Source of the DNA: Spirochaetes bacterium RBG_16_49_21
GTDB lineage: Bacteria > Spirochaetota > UBA4802 > UBA5550
NCBI GenBank assembly: GCA_001829495.1
Contig: MIBJ01000040.1
Location: 6,855 to 49,724 of the forward strand
Reading direction: 5' to 3'
DNA length: 42,870 bases
In this document: positions 33,534-40,661 of the stretch, piece after piece
Layout: every line of letters begins with the position of its first letter
How positions within the stretch are numbered: the stretch's first letter is position 1
Program-made: the position numbers and the translations under genes
Notes under the pieces: model-generated
What the model saw: only the letters and a program-made list of their open reading frames with translations
What the model was told of the DNA's origin: nothing
Database searches by the model: none

Positions 33534-34676
33534 TTATTGCCTGGCCGCGATGCCGGCCACTATCCTGTTTATTACTTTCGCAGTGTAGTTTTTGCTCTTT
33601 TGCTTCATGATCGTCTCTTGCATCTCTTCGTAGTTTTTCGGCGGGACCGCCTCCATTTCTTTTCTTACCAGCCGGATCGCCTGTGGTACGCATTTGGGGA
33701 CGCAATTCCCGCATCCGATGCAGCGCTTTAAATTAATATTGATCCTTTTCATTTTTTTATTAAATTGGACCGCAGCAACCTGGCATTGTTTCTCGCACAG
33801 CCCGCATCCCGTGCATAGCGCATTATCGACGGCCGCGTGAAAATTACTGGCCCAAAAATCAATCGGCTTGGGCAATAATTTCTGCAAGCCCAGCATGCCG
33901 CAGCAGCACCCGCAGCACGAGCACACTGCATCAGGCTCCCTTGAATTGAACGCCTGCAGGACCAGGCCCTCTTGCTGGTTCTGCCGCATTATTTCCAGCG
34001 CTTCCTTTTTATCGATCCGCCGGCCTTTTTTGAAAGCCGCCAATGCAATGGCGACATCGCGGAAGGTCATACAGGTCTCAAGCCTCTTGGTCTTCTCGCA
34101 GGGTTTCCCCTTCATCATATCCGCCTTACGGCATATGCATTCAAGAACTACGATGGGCCCGTCCGTATCGTTTATGATTCTGACGATATCATCATAACCC
34201 GTGAGCCCCTGTTCGATCTTTATGCTCCTTTCTACCGGAATCGTCCGCATCTGGGGGATTCCGGTGCCCAACAGGCTTGCCCCGTATCTCAGGCTGTGCT
34301 GATAGCGTTTGACATCTTTAAGATACGGTTCTGTCAGCGAAAACACCCTGCCTTCATACATCCCCACAACCAGAGGCACGAGACAGAAATGCTCGACCCC
34401 GCCGGTTTTCCTGTACCCGATGCTTCCTTTTTCGCTCAGAGCATACAACAAATCCCTTAACTTAGGGACTGCGATGCCGCTCTCTTTTACGCGTGTATGG
34501 ATTGTTTCCAACGATTCATATCTGTAAGTCAACTTAAGCGCTACTTCAGCCTCTTCCCGGTTAAAGTGATGCTTGAGCAGGCGGATGTCGGCGCCAAACA
34601 GGGCCCTGGGAAAGCCGACAGGCTGTTTGTCAAGGTGCTGTTGGAGCTTTCTGAGGATTTTTCTTTCAGATGCCAT
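33534..34676 (-). CDS. 4Fe-4S dicluster protein with winged-helix-like N terminus
   Basis: 380 residues. N-terminal helical part (about 1-100), a middle region with CSCCGCCCG (about 250), then two ferredoxin motifs CTGCGLCEKQCQ and CIGCGNCVPKC near 290-325 that would bind two [4Fe-4S] clusters. Additional Cys in ECICRKADMMKGKPC. Likely an electron-transfer or redox-sensing protein; partner enzyme not seen. It lies on the opposite strand to its neighbours. Confidence 0.82.
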   Translation of the reverse strand: MASERKILRKLQQHLDKQPVGFPRALFGADIRLLKHHFNREEAEVALKLTYRYESLETIHTRVKESGIAVPKLRDLLYALSEKGSIGYRKTGGVEHFCLVPLVVGMYEGRVFSLTEPYLKDVKRYQHSLRYGASLLGTGIPQMRTIPVERSIKIEQGLTGYDDIVRIINDTDGPIVVLECICRKADMMKGKPCEKTKRLETCMTFRDVAIALAAFKKGRRIDKKEALEIMRQNQQEGLVLQAFNSREPDAVCSCCGCCCGMLGLQKLLPKPIDFWASNFHAAVDNALCTGCGLCEKQCQVAAVQFNKKMKRININLKRCIGCGNCVPKCVPQAIRLVRKEMEAVPPKNYEEMQETIMKQKSKNYTAKVINRIVAGIAARQ

Positions 34677-34833
34677 GGTTTTTCCTGTCAGTAAGAGACT
34701 TATTTTCTCAAGTTTAACAAACAGTATATAGCAAAATTTATCAAGAAAATAATATAGTGAGCAGAGGAACCCTGCTTTTTAATTGAAGTTCTAAAAAACA
34801 AAACCAAATGAAGGTGTATTAAAATTTTTTAAA

Positions 34834-34862
34834 TTGACTTTTAAAAATATTAATTTTATCGT
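34834..34862 (+). promoter_or_regulatory. Candidate promoter of the 34894 gene
   Basis: TTGACT (34834-34839) and TATCGT (34857-34862), 17-nt spacer, within very AT-rich DNA 30 nt before the gene. The -10 is weak. Confidence 0.35.
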
Positions 34863-34893
34863 TTTTGATTAAAATTATTACAGGAGGGATCAT

Positions 34894-35148
34894 ATGAAGA
34901 AAATTATTGCGGGCGTACTGGCGTTTTCAGTTATAGTGACTATTTTTGTCGCGGTAGCGAATGGCGGAACCAAGTATAGCATATTCTGCGCGAACGGGAA
35001 GATAGAAGTGGAAATGCGTTCCCTGGAAAAAATGAAATCAGCGCGGGGCAGTGATGTATGTCTCATAAAGGAATTTGATTATTCATCTGATGCTGAAAAT
35101 GAAGCAGGAAAGTTGGGTGGAAAAGGGGCATCGTGCAAATGTAATTAA
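34894..35148 (+). CDS. Small exported Cys-containing protein
   Basis: 84 residues: signal peptide (MKKIIAGVLAFSVIVTIFVAVANG) followed by a short mature part with four Cys (IFCANGKIEVEMR, DVCLIKEFDY, SCKCN at the C terminus). AGGAGGGA precedes ATG by 5 nt. The C-terminal CKCN could form a disulfide with the upstream Cys. No known family recognised; similar in size to the six-Cys protein at 29245. Confidence 0.65.
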   Translation: MKKIIAGVLAFSVIVTIFVAVANGGTKYSIFCANGKIEVEMRSLEKMKSARGSDVCLIKEFDYSSDAENEAGKLGGKGASCKCN

Positions 35149-35188
35149 TTTATAGTTTTGATTTGGTCTTAAAGGAGGCATGTTATTC

Positions 35189-35299
35189 ATGCCCCATAGC
35201 CGCCATCGTAAAATGGAGAAGTTCTTCAGCAAGATTTCTAAAGCGCGGGATGAAATTAAAAAGGGACATTATGTCAGCTTAGATGAGCTTTCGGACTAA
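35189..35299 (+). CDS. Very small protein of unknown function
   Basis: 36 residues (MPHSRHRKMEKFFSKIS then a helix and a C-terminal YVSLDELSD). Strong ribosome-binding site AAAGGAGG (35171-35178) 10 nt upstream supports a real gene. The helical charged pattern resembles short tails of type II antitoxins, but no toxin is adjacent. It directly follows the small exported protein. Confidence 0.45.
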   Translation: MPHSRHRKMEKFFSKISKARDEIKKGHYVSLDELSD

Positions 35300-35395
35300 T
35301 GAGTTATGTCTGACAAGTCATTGAAGCTGACATTATGTTATATCGCGTTCGGTATAGCTTGATTATTTATCCGAACAAAGGCCAACCTCTGCTCG

Positions 35396-35584
35396 TTAAC
35401 GCCCGCTATCTCTGCGCTTTGCGAAGCATTCCTTGCAGTAAACCGGACGGTCTCCGCTTGGCTTAAACGGGACAGTGCATTCTTTCTTGCAGTCTGCGCA
35501 AATCGCCTTGTGCATCTCCTTCTGTCCACTGCCGTATCCTCCGCCACTGCCGTATCCACGATCACCGCCTTGTTGATATCCCAT
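35396..35584 (-). CDS. CxxC zinc-ribbon protein (CxxC...CxxC type)
   Basis: 62 residues: a Gly/Tyr-rich N terminus (YQQGGDRGYGSGGGYG) and a zinc-ribbon ICADCKKECTVPFKPSGDRPVYCKECF with two CxxC pairs 18 residues apart. This matches the small CxxC-x17-CxxC family found across bacteria, thought to bind Zn; role unknown. ATG 35584 has AAGGAG upstream on the minus strand. Confidence 0.8.
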   Translation of the reverse strand: MGYQQGGDRGYGSGGGYGSGQKEMHKAICADCKKECTVPFKPSGDRPVYCKECFAKRRDSGR

Positions 35585-36172
35585 AGTATCTCCTTTTTGG
35601 TTTTAATAATAATTTGTAATCATACGTTGACCATTGGGGGATTTCATTGAGGAAATACAAGTATTTATTTTTCTGATTCTTTTGATATGAATAGTTATCT
35701 CTTGCCAACACATCCTCCTCTTAACCACATAGGAAAATACGCTCTATTCAGAACCGGTCCTTTGATATAATACGGCTTACTCGTACTGCTTGTCCTGAGC
35801 TTGTCGAAGGGAGCACGTCGAAGTATCTATATCGGTTTTAGAAAGACGCTTGTACCGCTTTAAGCACCGGAAACAGTGGCTCAAATTTTCGCGCGCGGCC
35901 TGAAAAAAGGACAAGTACCACTGCCGGCAAGCCATCCGCAATTATGTATTTGACAAAACTAACAATTAAAAATATATTTCAATTCTCAACCGTTGCGCCC
36001 GTCATAGGTCTCGACTCTTCCATAGGAGCCTTGAGCGTTGGAATTGTATTTCTCGAAAATGCCGCCGGACATAGGTTCAAACTTCAAGCGGCCTTCTGTT
36101 ATCCAGAGGTTTTTCACACAATGCTTTTTATACCAATGTTTTGGATACGTCGAGAAGACAGAGGAGGAGCCC
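35585..36172. other. Gene-poor region with a dispersed-repeat-like sequence
   Basis: About 590 nt without a convincing gene. It holds CCTGAGCTTGTCGAAGGG (around 35801-35818), a sequence that I recall as a very common dispersed repeat in bacterial genomes, and possible coding traces on the plus strand (35840-35960) interrupted by a stop. Open frames here are short and unsupported. Confidence 0.5.
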
Positions 36173-36580
36173 ATGAAAAAAGAAGCGGGATTGTGGATCG
36201 ACCATAGAAAGGCGGTCATTGTAATTGTCACAGACAAAGGAGAGGAAACAAAAGAAATAACATCAAATGTCGAGAAACGCGTCCGCTTCTCCGGCGGTTC
36301 TCATTCCGTGAGCGCTGATGGACGACAGCAAGCCACGGCCGAAGACCAGCGCGACAGAAAATATGCCAACCATCTCAACCGATACTACGATGAGGTCGTT
36401 GCCTATATTCATGATGCGGAAACTGTTCAGATATTTGGTCCGGGTGAGGCAAAGGGCGAGCTCGAAAAACGTCTCGGAAGAAAAAATTTTGCCGGGCACG
36501 TTGATGTTATTGAAACCGTTGACAAGATGACGGACCGCCAGATTGCGGCAAAAGTCCGGCTACGATTTAAAGACGAGTAG
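36173..36580 (+). CDS. Conserved protein, eRF1/Dom34-like (baeRF-type) domain
   Basis: 135 residues: MKKEAGLWIDHRKAVIVIVTDKGEE, then a basic stretch and a C-terminal block with VQIFGPGEAKGELEKRL, a pattern seen in bacterial relatives of the eRF1/Dom34 release-factor domain. GAGGAGGA lies upstream of ATG 36173. Function uncertain: possible ribosome-associated protein. Longer in-frame starts upstream are not supported. The downstream lipoprotein begins 89 nt later. Confidence 0.6.
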   Translation: MKKEAGLWIDHRKAVIVIVTDKGEETKEITSNVEKRVRFSGGSHSVSADGRQQATAEDQRDRKYANHLNRYYDEVVAYIHDAETVQIFGPGEAKGELEKRLGRKNFAGHVDVIETVDKMTDRQIAAKVRLRFKDE

Positions 36581-36668
36581 TCACAATTTCTTTTTCTTTG
36601 CCGTACGGATTTGTCTTGCAGCGGAAGCGCAAACCCGTATATATAAAATATTAAAAAGGAGATACCAA

Positions 36669-36899
36669 ATGATAAAAATCAGCAAGAGTGTTATCGCAGC
36701 GTTGGCGGTGAGCGCCCTGATTGTCGGAATTTCCGGCTGCAAGAAACAGGGAACACCGGCCGAAGACGTCGGCAAGGAAATAGATCAGGCGGTCGACAGA
36801 GCAGGCCGGAAGATTAATACGGCGGTTGACAAAGCCGGCCAGAAGATTGAAAAAGCCGGTCAAAAAATGAAGGACTCGGTAAAAGACTCCAAGAAATAA
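36669..36899 (+). CDS. Small lipoprotein with amphipathic repeats
   Basis: 76 residues: MIKISKSVIAALAVSALIVGISGC with a lipobox ISGC, then a helical, charged tail with repeated GxK(I/M) units (VDRAGRKINTAVDKAGQKIEKAGQKMKDSVKDSKK in short pieces: DRAGRKI, DKAGQKI, EKAGQKM). Likely a small outer-membrane or periplasmic lipoprotein. ATG 36669 follows AAAAGGAG at 6 nt. Last chromosomal gene before the mobile element boundary. Confidence 0.75.
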   Translation: MIKISKSVIAALAVSALIVGISGCKKQGTPAEDVGKEIDQAVDRAGRKINTAVDKAGQKIEKAGQKMKDSVKDSKK

Positions 36900-37016
36900 T
36901 TGCACCGGCAAAATGCGCGGAAAAAAGCCGCCGATGCCGGATATTTCAGCGTATCCACCGTAATAATTAAGAAGGACACGGGAAGGGTTGAAAGGATCAC
37001 ATCGGGACTTAGGCTG

Positions 37017-37060
37017 TGGGCGCTACTGGACTTGAACCAGTGACCCTCTGCTTGTAAGGC
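37017..37060 (-). repeat. tRNA-Val(TAC) 3' fragment: attachment site remnant
   Basis: On the minus strand the sequence runs from the anticodon loop (GCCTTACAAG) through the T arm (TCACTGGTTCAAGTCCAGT) to the acceptor end GCGCCCA with no CCA. The 5' half of a tRNA is missing and the bases before the loop (GACC) do not complete the anticodon stem. This is what is left when an element recombines in the anticodon-loop region of a tRNA gene; the full tRNA is rebuilt at the far end. Confidence 0.78.
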
Positions 37061-37177
37061 GGTCTTTCCTAACGGACGTTTGGTGTCTCTGTGTGTAGAT
37101 TACTTTATTTATGTGATAAAAGTCAAGGATTTATTGGTATTTATGGGTAAATTCGTGTGTAGGTGTGCTTAAAAATT

Positions 37178-37199
37178 TGTCACACTCTATGTCACACTC
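37178..37199. repeat. Direct repeats next to the att fragment
   Basis: TGTCACACTC occurs twice, 12 bp apart (37178-37187 and 37190-37199), and GTGTG motifs lie between the tRNA fragment and them. They could be arm-type integrase sites, or the 3' end of a lost integrase gene; neither is proven. Confidence 0.35.
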
Positions 37200-37202
37200 A
37201 TA

Positions 37203-37478
37203 AATCGGAATTCTTATGCGCGGGAATATGGGCGGTCAGCGTAAGCGGCAAACTGGACCCGGGCCGCCCGGGTATATGGGCCATCCCGGAAAACTCTTTC
37301 CGAACTGGTCATCGGCAGCTATGCCTTGACGCCCGATATGGCCGTGTGGATCGGGGAAGCGATAGGCACCATGCCGGAAAGCCGGCTTGAAATGCAGAAC
37401 AGACTTACCCTCCGAGCGGCTCTTTTTTTGCCGTTATGTATTGTTCTTTTCTACTACTATATCTCCTTCCTCTCTTAA
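37203..37478 (+). pseudogene. HigA-type antitoxin remnant
   Basis: In one frame from 37254 the translation gives WTRAARVYGPSRKTLSELVIG and LTPDMAVWIGEAIGTMPESRLEMQ, the helix-turn-helix core of HigA/XRE antitoxins, but a stop codon lies 4 codons before and the N-terminal part (GEILMREY-like) is in a shifted frame near 37206-37240. The C-terminal end runs on into non-family sequence to a stop at 37478. No HigB toxin is seen. A decaying gene at the element boundary. Confidence 0.6.
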
Positions 37479-37902
37479 TCCTGCTCACTACCTATATCGG
37501 GGCGGCCCGGATCAATACAACTGTCAATGCGCAGAATAGGGCAGGGCCGCCGTGGAGCGGTTTTAGGATTGTGAGTAACATAGCATTGATGTCCAGAATT
37601 CAGGCTCCTGCCTTCACACCACCCCGCCCCCCCCTACCTCCGCTCACAGAGATTGTCTCTACATCACTCTCCTCACAACCCTACAACATCCCCCCTCCCC
37701 ATTTTTTAAGACTTCCGGATATTTTAGAAACCGAATAACCTTATAACAGGGCTATGTTTAGACTTTTCAATATTGGCAGAAAGCGCAGTTAAATTGAATT
37801 TGAATTAACACCTACAAAAAGGGAACCGTTTTAATTATGATTTTGGTAAATAATATTTGCACTTGTGCCTGAAATATTTATATTGGTGTTGAGGGTAAAA
37901 CC

Positions 37903-38100
37903 ATGTGGTTTGACTTTGGATTTTTCGACATCGGCATAAACGACTGGCCGTATCCTCACGATGTGAACATTTACGATCGTATGCTTGAGATTATGCCATT
38001 GGATATCATCGTATCTTTGCCGCTCTTATTCATTTCAATTACCGGGATCATCTATGGATTAATAATCATTAAAGAATTTATAAAGGGGTATAAGGGTTGA
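37903..38100 (+). CDS. Small membrane protein
   Basis: 65 residues: an aromatic, soluble N terminus (MWFDFGFFDIGINDWPYP) and one hydrophobic helix (about 33-55, LDIIVSLPLLFISITGIIYGLIII) ending in a basic tail (KEFIKGYKG). GAGGGT precedes ATG by 7 nt. No family recognised. It is the only plus-strand gene in the element here. Confidence 0.45.
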   Translation: MWFDFGFFDIGINDWPYPHDVNIYDRMLEIMPLDIIVSLPLLFISITGIIYGLIIIKEFIKGYKG

Positions 38101-38118
38101 TGAGAGACGAAGCCGGAA

Positions 38119-38301
38119 TCAACGTTCCAATAGTCGTTTTAATAATTCCTCAACCCCGTACCGGATAAGATCAGACACGGTGATTTTCCTGCCGGCTTCT
38201 CTGGACAAGATCGGTGCCTGCGCTTGTAAAGCGTTCCATAGTTTCGGCGGCATGAGAACCCGCCGTAATTCCATTTTTTCGTCGTATTTTTGAGGCCGCA
38301 T
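38119..38301 (-). CDS. Small ribbon-helix-helix-type DNA-binding protein
   Basis: 60 residues: RRVLMPPKLWNALQAQA followed by REAGRKITVSDLIRYGVEELLKRLLER, the strand-helix-helix pattern of RHH regulators, with the helix GVEELLKR-type end. Probably a small regulator or accessory protein of the element. A second open frame (38171-38386, minus) overlaps it and starts right after the upstream gene's stop; which is real, or whether a frameshift joins them, is unresolved. Confidence 0.5.
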   Translation of the reverse strand: MRPQKYDEKMELRRVLMPPKLWNALQAQAPILSREAGRKITVSDLIRYGVEELLKRLLER

Positions 38302-38387
38302 CTTTGCTTATCCTGGGCGCCGTTTTGATACTTCTCATTGCAGAGAAGTCGGGCTCGTTGAGTATTTGCTGGATATTATCGGCCATA

Positions 38388-39554
38388 TCAACGGTTCATC
38401 CTCATTTTTCGACGAAGGCGTTCTTCGGCGGCGTCCATGTTCCGTTGATTTCTATCCACGGAACGAAGGAAAAAATTCTGTACATCTCTTGCCGTGGTAG
38501 TTCCTGCCGATAGTATACCCGCGTTTCTGGTGTCAAATTTTTGATCGTCAACCTCATATTTACCGCCAAAACCCTCTTTAACTTTTATGGCGACATGGAA
38601 TCTTTGAGCGGCTTGTTCATACAAAGAAAGCCGTTGCTCTTCCGGAATATCCATTTGGAAAATATTTTTAAATGCGTTCTGAGCCTGAAGTTCTTGATCC
38701 GTGCGATATTCTTCAAGTTCTTTCGTGCTGAACGTCCGGGCCTGTCCTGTTCCCATGTGACTTTCATCAGTAAGATCGTACAATGTCAAACCAGGCCGTA
38801 TTGCCCTTCTTCCTGCGGCAAGCATATCATTCAGGTATCTTTCTGAGCCTGGCGGGGATGAAGACATAAACCCATACGATTTACCGGCATCCGCCTTGTT
38901 GGTGTACGCTTTATAGTGTATGGGCTTCCCTGCGCCACCGCCGACACCGGAAAGAAGCCGCCGCAATTCCGTTTCGGTCAGAGGACGCCGGTAAGTTTCG
39001 CCGATGTCTGTAAGCTGCGCCGCGGTTTTATTATAATTCTCGGCAATTTCAAGAGGGCTTTTACCCTTAATTGATTTATAGAAATTGTCAATCGTCTGCC
39101 GCATCGCATCCCCGGCTGTTTGGTAATCCAGAAATTTTTTACTACGGTATGGTGTCTCTTCCCATTGCTCGAAATTCTGCTCGGCGCCGATTGCCCCCGG
39201 TGAATTCGCGAGCTGTGACAGGTTTTGCAGAATATTCCCCTGTCCTTTCGCCTGCATTGCCTTGAGGTCCTCAATGGTTTTTGGAAGCTGTGACGGAACA
39301 CTCTGTTTTAAAAGCGCGTCCAATGCCGTCGCCGGCGCAGCCTCGGCAAGCTGATTCTGGATGAGCTGCTCTCTACCGGTAAGGTCTTCAAGTCCGGGTT
39401 TATCTCCAAGCTGCCGGCGGAGCTCAATCATTTTATTCAATTGGTCAAGCCGCATTTGCTTGTTTATCAATGCGGCCCTTTGCTCTGAATCACTGAGCTT
39501 TATGAGCGCCGCGGTTAATGTTGCGTATCCGGGGTCTTGCGGTATTACTTGCAT
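38388..39554 (-). CDS. Unknown 388-residue protein of the element
   Basis: 388 residues, soluble, with coiled N-terminal helices (LIKLSDSEQRAALINKQMRLDQLNK, LRRQLGDKP), a Gly-rich middle (LLSGVGGGAGKPIHYKAY) and a C-terminal half rich in helical charged residues ending RRKMRMNR. AGGAGAA precedes ATG 39554 by 5 nt. Function not recognised; helical, repeat-free scaffold-like composition could fit a virion-associated or structural phage protein, which is only inference. Confidence 0.5.
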   Translation of the reverse strand: MQVIPQDPGYATLTAALIKLSDSEQRAALINKQMRLDQLNKMIELRRQLGDKPGLEDLTGREQLIQNQLAEAAPATALDALLKQSVPSQLPKTIEDLKAMQAKGQGNILQNLSQLANSPGAIGAEQNFEQWEETPYRSKKFLDYQTAGDAMRQTIDNFYKSIKGKSPLEIAENYNKTAAQLTDIGETYRRPLTETELRRLLSGVGGGAGKPIHYKAYTNKADAGKSYGFMSSSPPGSERYLNDMLAAGRRAIRPGLTLYDLTDESHMGTGQARTFSTKELEEYRTDQELQAQNAFKNIFQMDIPEEQRLSLYEQAAQRFHVAIKVKEGFGGKYEVDDQKFDTRNAGILSAGTTTARDVQNFFLRSVDRNQRNMDAAEERLRRKMRMNR

Positions 39555-39681
39555 GACATTCTCCTATGAGAAAATTGACTCAAACAAAACGATTTGCAAG
39601 CCTTTTTTGTTAACTTATCCGATTGGTTCTATAGAGATCACACACTGCCCTAAAATCCTAAAAATATAAGCCGTAAAACCC

Positions 39682-39782
39682 CAATCCGTACAATGTTTTT
39701 GACCCTCCCTTGTGCCAGGCTGTATGTTTCAACGTCCATCTGAATTTGACCCGAAAAATCCCTAAATTCCCTGTACGGATTG
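39682..39782. repeat. Inverted repeat around the 39762 gene end
   Basis: CAATCCGTACA (39682-39692) and its complement TGTACGGATTG (39772-39782), 79 nt apart; the right arm covers the last codons of the minus-strand gene. Could form a hairpin or be a site for a DNA-binding protein. Confidence 0.4.
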
Positions 39783-40217
39783 ATGTTTTTTTTGCTCAAA
39801 ACCGGCCTTATCACAGGTCATCGTTAAAAGCTGTGATTTTTCTTTATTTTTTCGCGCATTGAACAGTACTTCCTGTCGTGCCTGCCGCTCTGCCTCGGTC
39901 AATTTGCGTTTCGGTTTATGTTTAGATAACCACTGATGAATCGCCTTTTCTTCGTCTCGACAATCGGGGTCAATCCCGCTAATGTTTTTCCCGATAATGC
40001 AATTACGCCGCAACATTTCAAGAGTGAAATACTTTTCCATGTCGTCAGCCCGTTTTGCAATCTTTCGTTGCACTTGGACAAAGAGATCATTGTACCGAGT
40101 GCAGATTCCTTCATCGGGGAACCAGCGATCATCCGTTAAATTTTCTGGACATAAAGGGGCACTACACGTTCCAAATTTGGGGCATTTTTCTTTTTGCTTT
40201 TCATTGTCGTTCATCAT
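39762..40217 (-). CDS. Cys-motif protein common in mobile elements
   Basis: 151 residues. N-terminal KCPKFGTCSAPLCPENLTDDRWFPDEGICTRY has four Cys arranged CPKFxxCxxPLCP...C, a motif I recall in phage and plasmid hypothetical proteins; the rest is basic and helical (KHKPKRKLTEAERQARQEVLF). Possibly Zn-binding, function unknown. GAGGTAA lies just upstream of the tandem ATG ATG start. Confidence 0.55.
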   Translation of the reverse strand: MMNDNEKQKEKCPKFGTCSAPLCPENLTDDRWFPDEGICTRYNDLFVQVQRKIAKRADDMEKYFTLEMLRRNCIIGKNISGIDPDCRDEEKAIHQWLSKHKPKRKLTEAERQARQEVLFNARKNKEKSQLLTMTCDKAGFEQKKHQSVQGI

Positions 40218-40244
40218 ACGCCATTACCTCCTCTGCATTCAATC

Positions 40245-40661
40245 TCACGCAGGACACGTATCGAAAAGCGTGCCCTGAATTTCAACCGGTGCGGGCCGTG
40301 TCCGTCGGAATAAAACGCCGGCAGTAATCGCCATCGTCTGTTGATAACCGCGCGTCAAAGTGGCCCAGCTGTATGTATCGCCCTGGTCAATGGAGCCGGT
40401 AAAGACCTGCTTCCCGTCGTCTCGGTCTTCCTGCTCCAATCTTAGGGTGGCGATCCTTCCCCGGTCGTCATCGATTGTTACCCGAATCTCGTCATCCGGG
40501 TCAACCGATAGGTTTTGAATCCAAGACCGGTGCGTAAATTGATTGCCCGGCTTATCCTGTTCCGCGTTGTGGCTCATGGCGAAGGTGCGGATTAAATGGC
40601 CGTTAATTTGCAATCGCGCTGCCAGCTTCATCGTTTCACCGTCGCATTTTATCAATTTCAT
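40245..40661 (-). CDS. Unknown 138-residue protein
   Basis: 138 residues, beta-rich, with WIQNLSVDPDDEIRVTIDDDRGRIATLRLEQEDRDDG and an acidic pI. The start (ATGA) overlaps the replication-like gene's stop by 4 nt, so it belongs to the same operon. I do not recognise the family. Confidence 0.5.
   Translation of the reverse strand: MKLIKCDGETMKLAARLQINGHLIRTFAMSHNAEQDKPGNQFTHRSWIQNLSVDPDDEIRVTIDDDRGRIATLRLEQEDRDDGKQVFTGSIDQGDTYSWATLTRGYQQTMAITAGVLFRRTRPAPVEIQGTLFDTCPA

Noticed and set aside
35831-35970. Coding trace KYHCRQAIRNYVFDK-like on the plus strand
   Set aside because: Interrupted by a stop and too short to assign to any family.
35944-36237. Open frames on both strands before the 36173 gene
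   Set aside because: They overlap each other and lack ribosome-binding sites; the better-supported start is at 36173.
37436-37738. 100-residue open frame rich in Pro
   Set aside because: Sequence is low-complexity C-runs after the higA remnant, no ribosome-binding site.
38171-38386. 71-residue minus-strand frame overlapping the RHH gene
   Set aside because: It starts right after a stop codon with a weak GAGGATG upstream, but the RHH frame has the recognisable pattern. Left open; not listed as a gene.
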